From: JALYUA01 sp038239305 | Lineage (GTDB): Bacteria; Acidobacteriota; Thermoanaerobaculia; UBA5066; Gp7-AA6 | Direction of reading: 5' to 3' | Assembly: GCA_038239305.1 (NCBI GenBank) | Contig: JBBSEW010000008.1 | Span: 1-64,000 of the forward strand | DNA: 64,000 bases | Part shown: positions 32,335 through 40,489 of the stretch, one piece after another | Layout: each line of letters opens with the position of its first letter | How positions within the stretch are numbered: position 1 is the first letter of the stretch | Notes under the pieces: model-generated | The model's database searches: none | What the model saw: the letters and a program-made list of their open reading frames with translations, nothing else | What the model was told of the DNA's origin: nothing | Program-made: the position numbers and the translations under genes

Positions 32335-33699
32335 TCAGGCGTCCTTCTCCCTCGAAATCTTATGGTGCTCGATCTTCTTGTAGAGGTTCGAACGCGGCGT
32401 CCGGATGACCTCGGCCGTCCGGCTGATGTTCCAGTTGTTCTCGCGGAGCTTCGTGACCAGGAACTCCCGCTCCGCGTATTCCTTGAACTCGGAGAGCGTC
32501 GCGAGCTGCAACCCGCGCTCCGAAATCTCCGTCGGGGAAACCCGGACCTCGGGCGGCAGGTCCTTCGCCTCGATCGGCTCCGAATCCGTCATGATCAGGA
32601 CGCGCTCGATCAGGTTGCGCAGCTCGCGCACATTGCCCGGCCAGGACCGCGCCTTCAAGACCGAGAGCGCGCTCGGAGCGAAACGCCGCGGACGCCGGTT
32701 GTCGCGCTGCGAGAAGAGAGCCGTGAAGTGATCCACGAGCTCCGCCACGTCGTCAGTCCGCTCGCGCAGGGGCGGCGTGCGAATCGGCAGCACGTTCAGT
32801 CGGAAATAGAGGTCTTCGCGAAAGCGACCCGTGCGGATCGATTCCGTGAGATCGCGATTGGTCGCCGCGACGACGCGCACGTTGACCTGGCGCACGCGCG
32901 CGGCGCCCACGGGCTCCACCTCGCCGGCTTCGAGAACTCGGAGCACCTTCGCCTGGGCGCGCGTGGACATGTCCCCGACCTCGTCTAAGAAGATCGTCCC
33001 GCCGTCCGCCTCGACGAATTTTCCGGTCTGCCGCCGCACGGCGCCGGTGAACGACCCCTTCTCATGGCCGAACAGCTCCGATTCGATGAGCTCTTCGGGA
33101 ATCGCCGCGCAGTTGACCTGGATAAACGGTCCGCCGGCCACCCGCGATCCCTTGTGGATCTCGCGGGCGACGAGCTCTTTACCGGTTCCGCTCTCGCCGG
33201 TGACGAGCACGGTCGCGGATGTCGGAGCCGCCCGGGCGACTTCCTCCCGGAGCCGACCCATCGGGGCGCTCTTGCCGACGAGAACCGATTCCTCCTCGAG
33301 CTTTTCGCGGAGACGCTCGTTCTCGGAGCGCAGGGAGCTTCCGGAAAGAGCGTTCTTGATCGAAACGAGGATTCGCTCCCGTTGCGGAGGCTTCTCCAGG
33401 AAATCGACCGCGCCTCGCCGCGTCGCTTCGATGGCGGTGGCAATGTCACCGTGGCCGGAGATCATGAGGACGGGCGGCGCATCCTCCCGGGCGACGATGC
33501 GGTCGAGGATCTCGAACCCGTCCATCCCGGGCATCTTGATGTCGAGGAGAACGGCGTCGATCTTCGTCGAGTCGAGATCCGCGAGCGCGGTCTTGCCGTC
33601 GGGCGCGGCCAGGACTTCGTATCCCTCGTAGGCGAGGATCATGCGAAGAGCGTCGCGAATGCCGGAATCGTCGTCGACCACCAGGATCTTTTGAGCCAT
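32335..33699 (-). CDS. Sigma54-dependent response regulator, NtrC family
   Basis: The 454-residue protein has a receiver domain (DDD at 9-11, phosphoacceptor Asp53 in LLDIKMPGMDG), an AAA+ domain with Walker A GESGTGKE (168-175), a GSFTGA sigma54-contact loop (215-220; the usual GAFTGA with Ser for Ala), Walker B GGTIFLDEVGDM, and a Fis-type helix-turn-helix at the end (NISRTAEVIRTPRSNLYKKI, 20 residues). It activates sigma54 promoters when phosphorylated. No histidine kinase gene is adjacent. I use the ATG at 33699, with an AAGGAGC site, rather than the in-frame start eight codons earlier. It follows the HtrA gene but a strong terminator separates them. Confidence 0.93.
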   Translation of the reverse strand: MAQKILVVDDDSGIRDALRMILAYEGYEVLAAPDGKTALADLDSTKIDAVLLDIKMPGMDGFEILDRIVAREDAPPVLMISGHGDIATAIEATRRGAVDFLEKPPQRERILVSIKNALSGSSLRSENERLREKLEEESVLVGKSAPMGRLREEVARAAPTSATVLVTGESGTGKELVAREIHKGSRVAGGPFIQVNCAAIPEELIESELFGHEKGSFTGAVRRQTGKFVEADGGTIFLDEVGDMSTRAQAKVLRVLEAGEVEPVGAARVRQVNVRVVAATNRDLTESIRTGRFREDLYFRLNVLPIRTPPLRERTDDVAELVDHFTALFSQRDNRRPRRFAPSALSVLKARSWPGNVRELRNLIERVLIMTDSEPIEAKDLPPEVRVSPTEISERGLQLATLSEFKEYAEREFLVTKLRENNWNISRTAEVIRTPRSNLYKKIEHHKISREKDA

Positions 33700-33744
33700 G
33701 AAGCTCCTTCTCACAGACCCCATCCCGAGGGGAGGAAACGCCGG

Positions 33745-33777
33745 AAAAACAGCCGCGCCCGCCGGAGGGCGGGCGCG
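33745..33777 (-). terminator. Intrinsic terminator of the HtrA gene
   Basis: A 10-base stem CGCGCCCGCC/GGCGGGCGCG with a four-base loop (33754-33777) is followed on the minus strand by CTG and five T (33745-33749). It stands 30 nt past the HtrA stop. Confidence 0.9.
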
Positions 33778-33806
33778 ACCGATGGAAAAGACGTTCGAAG
33801 CCCGCG

Positions 33807-35333
33807 TCAGTCTCCGATCTTGACGAGCGCGAAGAAGGACACCTTGGCCTGGGGACGAAGAACGTAGAGCCGCAGGTAGTCACCCTTGGCCGCGCCCTTG
33901 ACGATCCGTCCGAAATCTTCCGTCGAGGTGACGGGCTTCCCGTTGACCTGCGTGATGATGTCGCCTTCGCGCAGGCCCGCATCCGCCGCCGGGGAGACCT
34001 CCTTGACGTGCTGCACGAAGAGGCCGTCGGCGCTCGACTCGAGGCCGGCCATCCGGCGGATGTCGGGCGTCAGGTTCTGCACGGAGATCCCCACCTTGCC
34101 GCGCGACTCGTCGCCGTTCTTCGTCTCCCTCTCGGGGTCGGCGCTCGCGTCGGCGCCGCGCTCGGCGAGGTTCACCGTGACCGGCTCTTCCTTGCCGTCG
34201 CGCACGATCGTCAGCTTGACTTTGGTTCCCGGCGCCTTCGACGAAACGTAACCGATCAGATCTCGAGTCTCCTTGACCGGAAGGTTGTCGACCCGGATGA
34301 CCACGTCGCCCGGCTTGAGACCCGCCTTGTCCGCCGGCTCGCCCGGGAGAACGGACTCGACGAATGCGCCCTCCGCGCCCTTCAGCTTGAAGGCGGCGGC
34401 GACGTCGGGATCGACCGTGCGGATGTTGATACCCAGGTAGCCACGCGTCACCTTGCCCTTGTCGCGCAGCTGCGGAAGAACCTGCTTGAGAGTGTTGATC
34501 GGCACCGCGAACCCGATGTTCTGGGCCGGTCGGAACATCGCCGTGTTGATGCCGATGACCTCGCCGTTCACGTTGATGAGAGGGCCGCCGGAGTTTCCGA
34601 AATTGATCGCCGCATCCGTCTGAATGAAGTTCTCGAAGGACCGCGTGGCCGCATCGGCGGTCAGGCCGCTGCGCTCCTTGGCGGAGACGACTCCGACCGT
34701 GACCGTCTTGTCGAAGGTCAGCGGATCGCCGATCGCCATCACCCACTCGCCGACCCGGACCTTGTCCGAGTCGCCCAGAGGAATCGGGGTCAGCTTGCGC
34801 TTCGCGTCGATCTTGAGCAGTGCGAGGTCCGTGGCCGTGTCGCGGCCGACGATTTTGGCCGGATAGGTCTGCTTGTTCATGCGGACCTCGACCTTTGTGG
34901 CGTTTTCGATGACGTGATTGTTGGTCACGATGAATCCGTCGTCCGAGATGATGAATCCGGTTCCACCGGAGACTTCCTTGTGCTCCTCTTCCTCACCCCG
35001 GGGCTGATTGCGCCGCGGCCCGAAAAAGAACTCGAAGGGATCTCCCTCGCCGCTGCCGTTGCCGCCCCCGCCGAACGGGCTGTTACGACGCGCGGCGCCC
35101 TTGACGATGTCCGTCGACGTGATCGACACGACGGACGGCATCGCTTCGTCGGCGATGTCGGCAAAAGACGGCAGGATGACCGAACCCGTCCGGGTGCGCG
35201 TGGTGGTGGGGACGTCGCGCTGCGCTTCGGAGCGGGGCGTCACGTTGACCGATCCGGCGACGACCATGCCGAAGACGACGGCGGCCGCGATCAGAACCGA
35301 AAAGGACAGAGCTCGCTTGGTGGCTTTTTGCAT
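33807..35333 (-). CDS. HtrA/DegP-family periplasmic serine protease with two PDZ domains
   Basis: The 508-residue protein starts with an uncleaved or cleaved signal helix (about 8-29). The trypsin-like domain has the triad His140 (TNNHVI), Asp169 (TATDLALLKID) and Ser248 (GNSGGPL). A Gly/acidic loop (about 85-120, including GGGGNGSGEGD and EEEEH) corresponds to the LA loop. Two PDZ domains follow (about 290-385 with YLGINI and GLKPGDVVIRVD; about 410-505 with GLREGDIITQVNGKP). It degrades or refolds damaged envelope proteins. Regulation is not visible, but 208 bases upstream (35334-35541) could hold a stress promoter; they carry an ATTTCACC/GGTGAAA inverted repeat. Confidence 0.94.
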   Translation of the reverse strand: MQKATKRALSFSVLIAAAVVFGMVVAGSVNVTPRSEAQRDVPTTTRTRTGSVILPSFADIADEAMPSVVSITSTDIVKGAARRNSPFGGGGNGSGEGDPFEFFFGPRRNQPRGEEEEHKEVSGGTGFIISDDGFIVTNNHVIENATKVEVRMNKQTYPAKIVGRDTATDLALLKIDAKRKLTPIPLGDSDKVRVGEWVMAIGDPLTFDKTVTVGVVSAKERSGLTADAATRSFENFIQTDAAINFGNSGGPLINVNGEVIGINTAMFRPAQNIGFAVPINTLKQVLPQLRDKGKVTRGYLGINIRTVDPDVAAAFKLKGAEGAFVESVLPGEPADKAGLKPGDVVIRVDNLPVKETRDLIGYVSSKAPGTKVKLTIVRDGKEEPVTVNLAERGADASADPERETKNGDESRGKVGISVQNLTPDIRRMAGLESSADGLFVQHVKEVSPAADAGLREGDIITQVNGKPVTSTEDFGRIVKGAAKGDYLRLYVLRPQAKVSFFALVKIGD

Positions 35334-35541
35334 GGGTCTTTCTTTCTCCTCAAATCATTCCCGCCCGGCTCGCGGGCCCGGGCATTTCTCGATCTTCCTC
35401 TATCCTCATGACGCCAGGGTCGCGGATCTCCTCATGCCGCCCGGGTCGCGGAACCATTTCACCCGGCTCGGGGGCCCGGCTCGATCCGGGTCACGAGGTG
35501 AAACAGCCCTTTCCCACTCCTCATTCCGGAATCGCGGTCAT

Positions 35542-35958
35542 TCAGGCGCCGAGCCCGAGCCGCTCCCGGTCGACCATGATGCACCGATCCATGGCGACGG
35601 GAATCTTCGCCTCCTCGAGCAGCCGCGCCGACTCGCCGTCGATGACGCCCTGCTGCATGAAGAAGAAACCGACTCCGCGCTCGATCGCCTGTCGGGCAAT
35701 CGGCAGGACATCCTGGGAGCGCCGGAAAACGTCCACGATGTCGATCCGGATTTCGGCGGGAATCTCGGCCAGCGACGCGTAGCAGGGCCTCCCGAGAATC
35801 GTCGCGTGCCCCGGATTGACGGGGATCACGGTGTATCCGGATTCCATGAGGTACTCCGCGATCGAGTGGGACGGCCGCGCGGGGTTGGGCGAGCACCCGA
35901 CGACGGCGATGGTCGTGGCGGTCTCGAGAGCCGATCGGATCTGGGACGGATCGTTCAA
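35542..35958 (-). CDS. CoA-binding domain protein (YccU type)
   Basis: The 138-residue single-domain protein has the CoA-binding Rossmann motif TIAVVGCSPNPARPSHSIAE (20 residues), VIPVNPGHATILG and the C-terminal MQQGVIDGESARLLEEAKI. Such proteins resemble the N-terminal domain of succinyl-CoA ligases and have no known reaction. The start is TTG at 35958 with a clear AGGAGG site 5 nt before it. Confidence 0.88.
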   Translation of the reverse strand: MNDPSQIRSALETATTIAVVGCSPNPARPSHSIAEYLMESGYTVIPVNPGHATILGRPCYASLAEIPAEIRIDIVDVFRRSQDVLPIARQAIERGVGFFFMQQGVIDGESARLLEEAKIPVAMDRCIMVDRERLGLGA

Positions 35959-36080
35959 GGGGGCCTCCTGTCCCCAGGGGGGACGGACATCGAAAACGGT
36001 CCCCTCGTCAGCGGGGACGGGCTCTGCGGGAAAAGGTTACGCGAAACCCGCGCCAGGAGCGGAAGGCTTCCGCCTTCCGG

Positions 36081-37535
36081 CTACGAGCCTCCCTGCGTCG
36101 TGCCTTCCCGGCCCGGCCGCATGTTGTAGAAGAAGGTGACGGTCACGCCCTCCTTCTCCTTGCCGGGGACTTCCTTGAGAAGGTCTTTCGGAAGCGGCTT
36201 GAAGGGGTTCGACTTTACGATCGCCTGCATCGCGGCGAAATCGAAGGGCGGGATCCCCGACCCCGAGACCAGCGTGGGATTGGCGACGCTTCCATCGACG
36301 CGAATGTCGAAGTGGATGGTCAGCTTGCCTTTCCACCCGAGCTCGGCAAGCTTCGGTATGTCCCAGTGGAGCTTGATGCGACGCACCATTTCGTCCGCGT
36401 AGGCGCCCCAGTCGTACCAGCTCGTCTCGAACGAAAGCGGCCCCGAATCCATGAATCCGCCGTTCGGATTCGGAATCCCCGCACCGCCTTCTCCCGAAGC
36501 TCCGACCCCCCTCGCGGCCTGCTCGATCGACTGCTTGAGCCCCGGCAGTCCGGTCGTCGTCGCCCCTCCCGCCGTGGGCGCGCGGAACGTGTCGGAAGCG
36601 GAGGAACGATCCTCCGCGACGGCCGTTTGGGGCGACCGCTGCGCCGAGGACCCGTCCGCCGTTCGCGAGCCCGAGGGCTGGGCGCCTGCCGCGTTCGGAT
36701 TGGGACTTCCCGGCGCGAGGCCCCGTTTTCCGGGACGGTCGGGCACGAAGGGCGAGTCGGCCTTCGGCTTCGTTCGGTCTCCCCCTCCCGCGACGCGGTT
36801 CTTGTCGGAGAGGTCCGACCGTCTGGGGTTGGCGCGCTCGGGACCCGGCGCTTCGCGATACACGATCGGGATCTGGTCGTCCGCCGTCTTCGGGCGAAAG
36901 CCGGACAGAAAATCCGGCCTTGCCCCGGCCGGCCCCCGGACGTGGTCGACGACGAAGAGCAGAATGATGTGGAAGGCGAGGGAGATGAGGATGGCGCGCT
37001 CGACGGGGAACCCGCGATCGGGACGCCGCTCGATCTCGACAAACAGGCCGCGCGTCGGATCCGGAGGCTGCCGCGTCTCCCCGGGGCTCTCCATCCGGCG
37101 CCGCGGACCGGACGGCGCGTGAGCAAAGGCCGCGGACCGCGAGGCGGGAGCGCGGATGGCGGCGGGCGTCGGGACATAGTCCGAGAGGCCGAGCACGGTG
37201 CGGCCGCCGTTTTCGCCTGGTCGGAGAGGCGCCTCCGGCCGCGACAGACCCGGAAGAGGTCGGCCAGCATCCCCCTCCAGGTCGAGAAAGGATCGGCCGG
37301 CGCCCGGAGAAACCGGGCCCGCGGAAAAAGAGGGGAAGGGCCGGCGGTCGCCGGGCTCGAGGTTCAGGACCGACCGGGTGATCGGCGGACCGGAGCTATC
37401 CGGTTGCGGGGAGGGCGTGCCGGAAGGCCTCGGCTTCGGAGGAATCGGATCCACGCCGAGCCCGAGGAACGAACGGGAGGCGCGCCCTTCCCGGGCTCCG
37501 TCCTCCTCCGAATCCCTGTCCCACCATGGGCCCAA
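36081..37535 (-). CDS. TonB-family energy transducer with a long repeat-bearing cytoplasmic N-terminus
   Basis: The 484-residue protein has one membrane helix at about 181-197 (AILISLAFHIILLFVV), a Pro/Ser-rich periplasmic linker (about 200-380) and a C-terminal TonB domain (KLHWDIPKLAELGWKGKLTI, then VDGSVANPTLVSGSGIPPFD) that would touch outer-membrane receptors. Unlike normal TonB, about 180 cytoplasmic residues precede the helix. They contain four spaced copies of a motif R-[ST]-[FV]-L-x-L: RSFLGLG (21), RSVLNLE (54), RSFLDLE (81) and RTVLGLS (112). These could be docking sites. The start is TTG 37535 with a GGAGGA site. A GGAAGGC/GCCTTCC hairpin at 36061-36078 follows the stop. No exbB/exbD is adjacent. 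Confidence 0.85.
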   Translation of the reverse strand: MGPWWDRDSEEDGAREGRASRSFLGLGVDPIPPKPRPSGTPSPQPDSSGPPITRSVLNLEPGDRRPFPSFSAGPVSPGAGRSFLDLEGDAGRPLPGLSRPEAPLRPGENGGRTVLGLSDYVPTPAAIRAPASRSAAFAHAPSGPRRRMESPGETRQPPDPTRGLFVEIERRPDRGFPVERAILISLAFHIILLFVVDHVRGPAGARPDFLSGFRPKTADDQIPIVYREAPGPERANPRRSDLSDKNRVAGGGDRTKPKADSPFVPDRPGKRGLAPGSPNPNAAGAQPSGSRTADGSSAQRSPQTAVAEDRSSASDTFRAPTAGGATTTGLPGLKQSIEQAARGVGASGEGGAGIPNPNGGFMDSGPLSFETSWYDWGAYADEMVRRIKLHWDIPKLAELGWKGKLTIHFDIRVDGSVANPTLVSGSGIPPFDFAAMQAIVKSNPFKPLPKDLLKEVPGKEKEGVTVTFFYNMRPGREGTTQGGS

Positions 37536-37889
37536 CCTGTCCTCCGCGCTTTCTGGGGCGTGCGCTGCTCTTGCTATTCGGAGCCGTTCGGGCTTCCCGC
37601 CTCTACCGGAACCTTCTCTACCGGATCTTCATCGGATCGACCCTCGCGATCGTCGCAGCAGCGCGGAGCCCGCTGCGGGCATTCAGGCAGTCCGGCCTTC
37701 CAGGCAGTCCGTCCTTCGGTCCCTGGTTTTTTGAGCCATGAGTACAGTCTTCCACCCCGCGGGAACGGGTTCCCGATCCTGTAACGCGAATCCGGCTCCC
37801 GGGATTTCGACCCTTGCAAGAATTCGGACACCCGAGCCGCCAGGAACGCTCTTCGCTCTTTTAAGCGACATGTATCGTAGCGGCGCGCC
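37536..37889. other. Divergent spacer upstream of the TonB gene and the membrane-protein gene
   Basis: The 354 bases hold no convincing gene; short frames there look random. A direct repeat CAGGCAGTCC occurs at about 37685 and 37701. An intrinsic-terminator-like hairpin pointing plus is at 37700-37732. Promoters for both flanking genes must lie here. Confidence 0.7.
37700..37732 (+). terminator. Terminator-like hairpin with no plus-strand gene before it
   Basis: Outer arms CCAGG/CCTGG and an inner CCG/CGG helix are followed by six T. No plus-strand gene in the window precedes it (TonB runs the other way). It may end a small RNA or act in the leader of the gene at 37890. Confidence 0.55.
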
Positions 37890-38357
37890 ATGTCGGAAGG
37901 AGACGAGTCGGGCCGCCGGATCGTGTCGATCGTCCACCTCGCGATGATCGCGACCCTCCCCTTGTACATCGGAATCCTGTGGATCGTCGCCGGCCACGCG
38001 CCGTTTCTTCGGATGATTCAGGCCCGCCCGCGCCTGCCGGAGACGCTCCTCGCGATCGGAGGGTCCGAGTGGCTCGCGGCGACGGTCGTCGGCCGCATCC
38101 TCCTGAAGGCCGGCAGAGGCCGCAAAGGGGCTGCGCAGCGGGTGCGGCGCTTTTTTCTGATCCGGATCGCCGCCGCGGAGGCGATCGCGGTGTTCGGGCT
38201 CTTCGCGGGATTCACGGGATCGGCCGGGCGCGAATATGCCCTTCTCTTCGCGGCCTCGGCCTTTGCCCTCATCGCCTCGACCCCGACCCGGTCCGCCTGG
38301 CAGCGGGCGTCGAGCGAGACGGCTGCAGCGCCACTTCCCCGGCTGACCGGGCCCTAG
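37890..38357 (+). CDS. Small integral membrane protein of unknown function
   Basis: The 155-residue protein shows four probable membrane helices (about 15-35, 50-68, 88-106 and 112-128; for example IVHLAMIATLPLYIGILWIV) and a loop with basic residues (GRGRKGAAQRVRR). I recognise no family motif. It is on the plus strand ahead of rimP, with 103 nt and a terminator between. Coding character is supported by codon-position GC bias and the ATG with a GGAAGGAG-like region nearby, but function is open. Confidence 0.65.
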   Translation: MSEGDESGRRIVSIVHLAMIATLPLYIGILWIVAGHAPFLRMIQARPRLPETLLAIGGSEWLAATVVGRILLKAGRGRKGAAQRVRRFFLIRIAAAEAIAVFGLFAGFTGSAGREYALLFAASAFALIASTPTRSAWQRASSETAAAPLPRLTGP

Positions 38358-38432
38358 TTCGGACCACGTCGGCGGCCGCTCCGGTTGCCGGCCGGCGCCG
38401 CTTTCTGATAAAACTCACCTCTGTCGGATGTT

Positions 38433-38454
38433 GCGGGCGCAGGCCCGCTTTTTT
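38433..38454 (+). terminator. Terminator-like hairpin 6 nt before the rimP start
   Basis: The stem GCGGGC/GCCCGC with a GCAG loop is followed by TTTTTT, ending 6 nt before the rimP ATG. It may end the upstream membrane-protein transcript. Because no promoter can fit between it and rimP, the rimP-nusA-infB operon must be transcribed through it or be leaderless. A rimP leader with such a hairpin is known in other bacteria. Confidence 0.85.
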
Positions 38455-38460
38455 ATTCGA

Positions 38461-38976
38461 ATGAAAGCGAGCGACCAAACGGTTCAGGAAGTCGCCTCGA
38501 TCGCGGCGGAGAAGGGGTGTCGGCTGCTGGCGTTGGAAAACGCCGGTGTCGGCCGCTTTTCGACGCTTCGAGTCGTCCTCGAGCGGGCAAACGGGGATCC
38601 CGTAACGGTCGAAGACTGTGAAGCCGTTTCGCGGGAAGTTTCCGACCTCCTGGACCGTTCCGAGGATTTCCCCCACAAGTACACCCTGGAAGTCTCTTCG
38701 GCGGGGCTCGAACGCAAGCTCTACTCGCTCGAGGACGCGACCCGTTTCGTGGGGCGGAGGGTGCGGGTCAAGTCCGAGGAGCCGGTCACGCCCGAGCGGG
38801 TCGACCCGAGAGGGCGTGGAGCGCTCTCGCCGGCCCGGAATTTCATCGGACGGCTCGATTCCGTGGCGGGAGACGAGCTGAGAATCGTTGATGAGGCGGA
38901 AGGCAGAATTTATAATGTCCGTTTCGGCAATATTCGAGCCGCGAGGCTCGACTTTGAGTGGCCGGAGCGGCGGTAG
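38461..38976 (+). CDS. rimP: Ribosome maturation factor RimP
   Basis: The 171-residue protein is needed for 30S assembly. It has the two-domain RimP pattern: GCRLLALENAGVGRFSTLRV (20 residues), VTVEDCEAVSREVSDLLD, YTLEVSSAGLERKL and the C-terminal SH3-like half (FVGRRVRVKS, FIGRLDSVAGDELRI). The frame is open to an ATG at 38428, but this would run through the terminator hairpin, so ATG 38461 is preferred. It has no visible ribosome binding site because the T-run lies there. nusA starts 25 nt after it. Confidence 0.92.
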   Translation: MKASDQTVQEVASIAAEKGCRLLALENAGVGRFSTLRVVLERANGDPVTVEDCEAVSREVSDLLDRSEDFPHKYTLEVSSAGLERKLYSLEDATRFVGRRVRVKSEEPVTPERVDPRGRGALSPARNFIGRLDSVAGDELRIVDEAEGRIYNVRFGNIRAARLDFEWPERR

Positions 38977-39001
38977 GACGAACGAGGAGAGAGCGGTCCC
39001 G

Positions 39002-40480
39002 ATGATTATTGATCCGTCGGTCATCCGACAGGTTTCGCGCGAGAAGGACATCGACGCCGAAAAGATGTTCGGCGCGCTCGAAGAAGCCATGTCTTCCGCG
39101 GCTCGGAAGTACTACCACGACAAGGCCGTCATGACGTCGATCGACCGGAAGACCGGCGAGATGACGGCGTTCTCGCGGCGCACCGTCGTCGACCTGCTCG
39201 ATACGGAGTCCGAAGAGCCGCCGCCGCAGATCCTGCTCGACGAGGCAAAGACGCTCATCGAAAAGCACGGAACGAAGGGCGACGTCCGGATCCTCCGCCC
39301 GGCAGCCGAAGCCGAAGAGGGCGCGCTTCCCACCGAGGTGTCCGAGGTGCAGCTCGGCGACGAGATCCGGCAGTACCGGGAGCCCGTCGGGCTGGGACGC
39401 ATCGCGGCCCAGACGGCCAAGCAGGTGCTGTATCAGAAGGTCCGCGAGGCCGAACGCGACAATATCTACAACGAATACTTCCCCAAGCTGGGCGAGCTCA
39501 TGAGCGGCACCGTGAAACGCTTCGAGCGCGGCGACATGATCGTCGACCTCGGCAAGACCGAGGCGATCATCCCTCGCGATCAGCAGTCCCGCGCCGAACG
39601 GTACGGGCAGGGCGAGCGGATCCGCTCGATCCTCTACGACGTGCACAAGAATCCGAAGGGACCGCAGCTCGTGCTTTCGCGCACCGATCCCCGACTCCTG
39701 ATCCGGCTCTTCGAAATGGAAGTTCCGGAGATTTATGACGGCACCGTGGTGATCAAGGGCGCGGTCCGCCAGCCCGGAGAGCGCGCCAAGGTGGCCGTCC
39801 GTTCGCGCGAGCGGGACGTCGATCCGGTCGGCGCCTGCGTCGGCATGCGCGGAAGCCGCGTCCAGTCGATCATGCGCGAGCTGCACGGCGAGAAGATCGA
39901 CGTCATTCTCTACTCCGAAGACCTCATCACGTTCGCTCAGAACGCGCTCGCGCCGGCGAAGATCACGCGCGTCTCCCCGATCCACCACGAGGACGCGACG
40001 ATGAGCCTCGACTGCGTCGTCGAGGACGACCAGCTCTCGCTCGCGATCGGGAAAAAGGGACAGAACGTCCGCCTCGCCTCCGCGCTGATCGGAATGAAGA
40101 TCGAGATCAAGGGCGAAAGCGAAGTCAAGGGCGAAGTCGCCGAGGCGCTCTCCCGCATGCTGCAGGCCTCGCGGCGCCGCCAGACCGCCCTGTCGGACGT
40201 GACGGGAATCGGTGAGAAAACCGTCGCGAAGCTGAGCGAGGCGGGCATCACGACGCTTTCGGACCTTCTGGAGAAAAGCGTCGAGGAGCTTTCGGAGATC
40301 CCGGGAATGGGCGAGAAATCGGCCGAGAAGGTCCTGGAAGCGGCCCGCGCTTTCGAAGCGGAGCCCGAGCCGGAAGCGGATTCGGAAGAAGAGGGCGCGA
40401 GCGCCGATTCGGGCGACGGCGCGACAGACGAGAACGGCAACATTTCGGAGACGGCCGAAGAAACGACCGTCGGGGAGTAA
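39002..40480 (+). CDS. nusA: Transcription termination/antitermination factor NusA
   Basis: The 492-residue protein starts at ATG 39002 (AGGAGAG site). In order: N-terminal RNA-polymerase-binding domain (to about 150; AEKMFGALEEAMSSAARKYY), S1 domain (MSGTVKRFERGDMIVDLGKT, 20 residues), KH1 and KH2 (VGACVGMRGSRVQSIMRELH; LAIGKKGQNVRLASAL), a helix-hairpin-helix segment (LSDVTGIGEKTVAKLSEAGI) and an acidic tail (about 465-492). It pauses, terminates or antiterminates transcription. rimP-nusA-infB is the standard operon. Confidence 0.97.
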   Translation: MIIDPSVIRQVSREKDIDAEKMFGALEEAMSSAARKYYHDKAVMTSIDRKTGEMTAFSRRTVVDLLDTESEEPPPQILLDEAKTLIEKHGTKGDVRILRPAAEAEEGALPTEVSEVQLGDEIRQYREPVGLGRIAAQTAKQVLYQKVREAERDNIYNEYFPKLGELMSGTVKRFERGDMIVDLGKTEAIIPRDQQSRAERYGQGERIRSILYDVHKNPKGPQLVLSRTDPRLLIRLFEMEVPEIYDGTVVIKGAVRQPGERAKVAVRSRERDVDPVGACVGMRGSRVQSIMRELHGEKIDVILYSEDLITFAQNALAPAKITRVSPIHHEDATMSLDCVVEDDQLSLAIGKKGQNVRLASALIGMKIEIKGESEVKGEVAEALSRMLQASRRRQTALSDVTGIGEKTVAKLSEAGITTLSDLLEKSVEELSEIPGMGEKSAEKVLEAARAFEAEPEPEADSEEEGASADSGDGATDENGNISETAEETTVGE

Positions 40481-40489
40481 TCGGTTCCT

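Noticed and set aside
38428..38460. RimP start at ATG 38428
   Set aside because: Its first 11 codons are the terminator hairpin and T-run; RimP family sequence begins at 38461.
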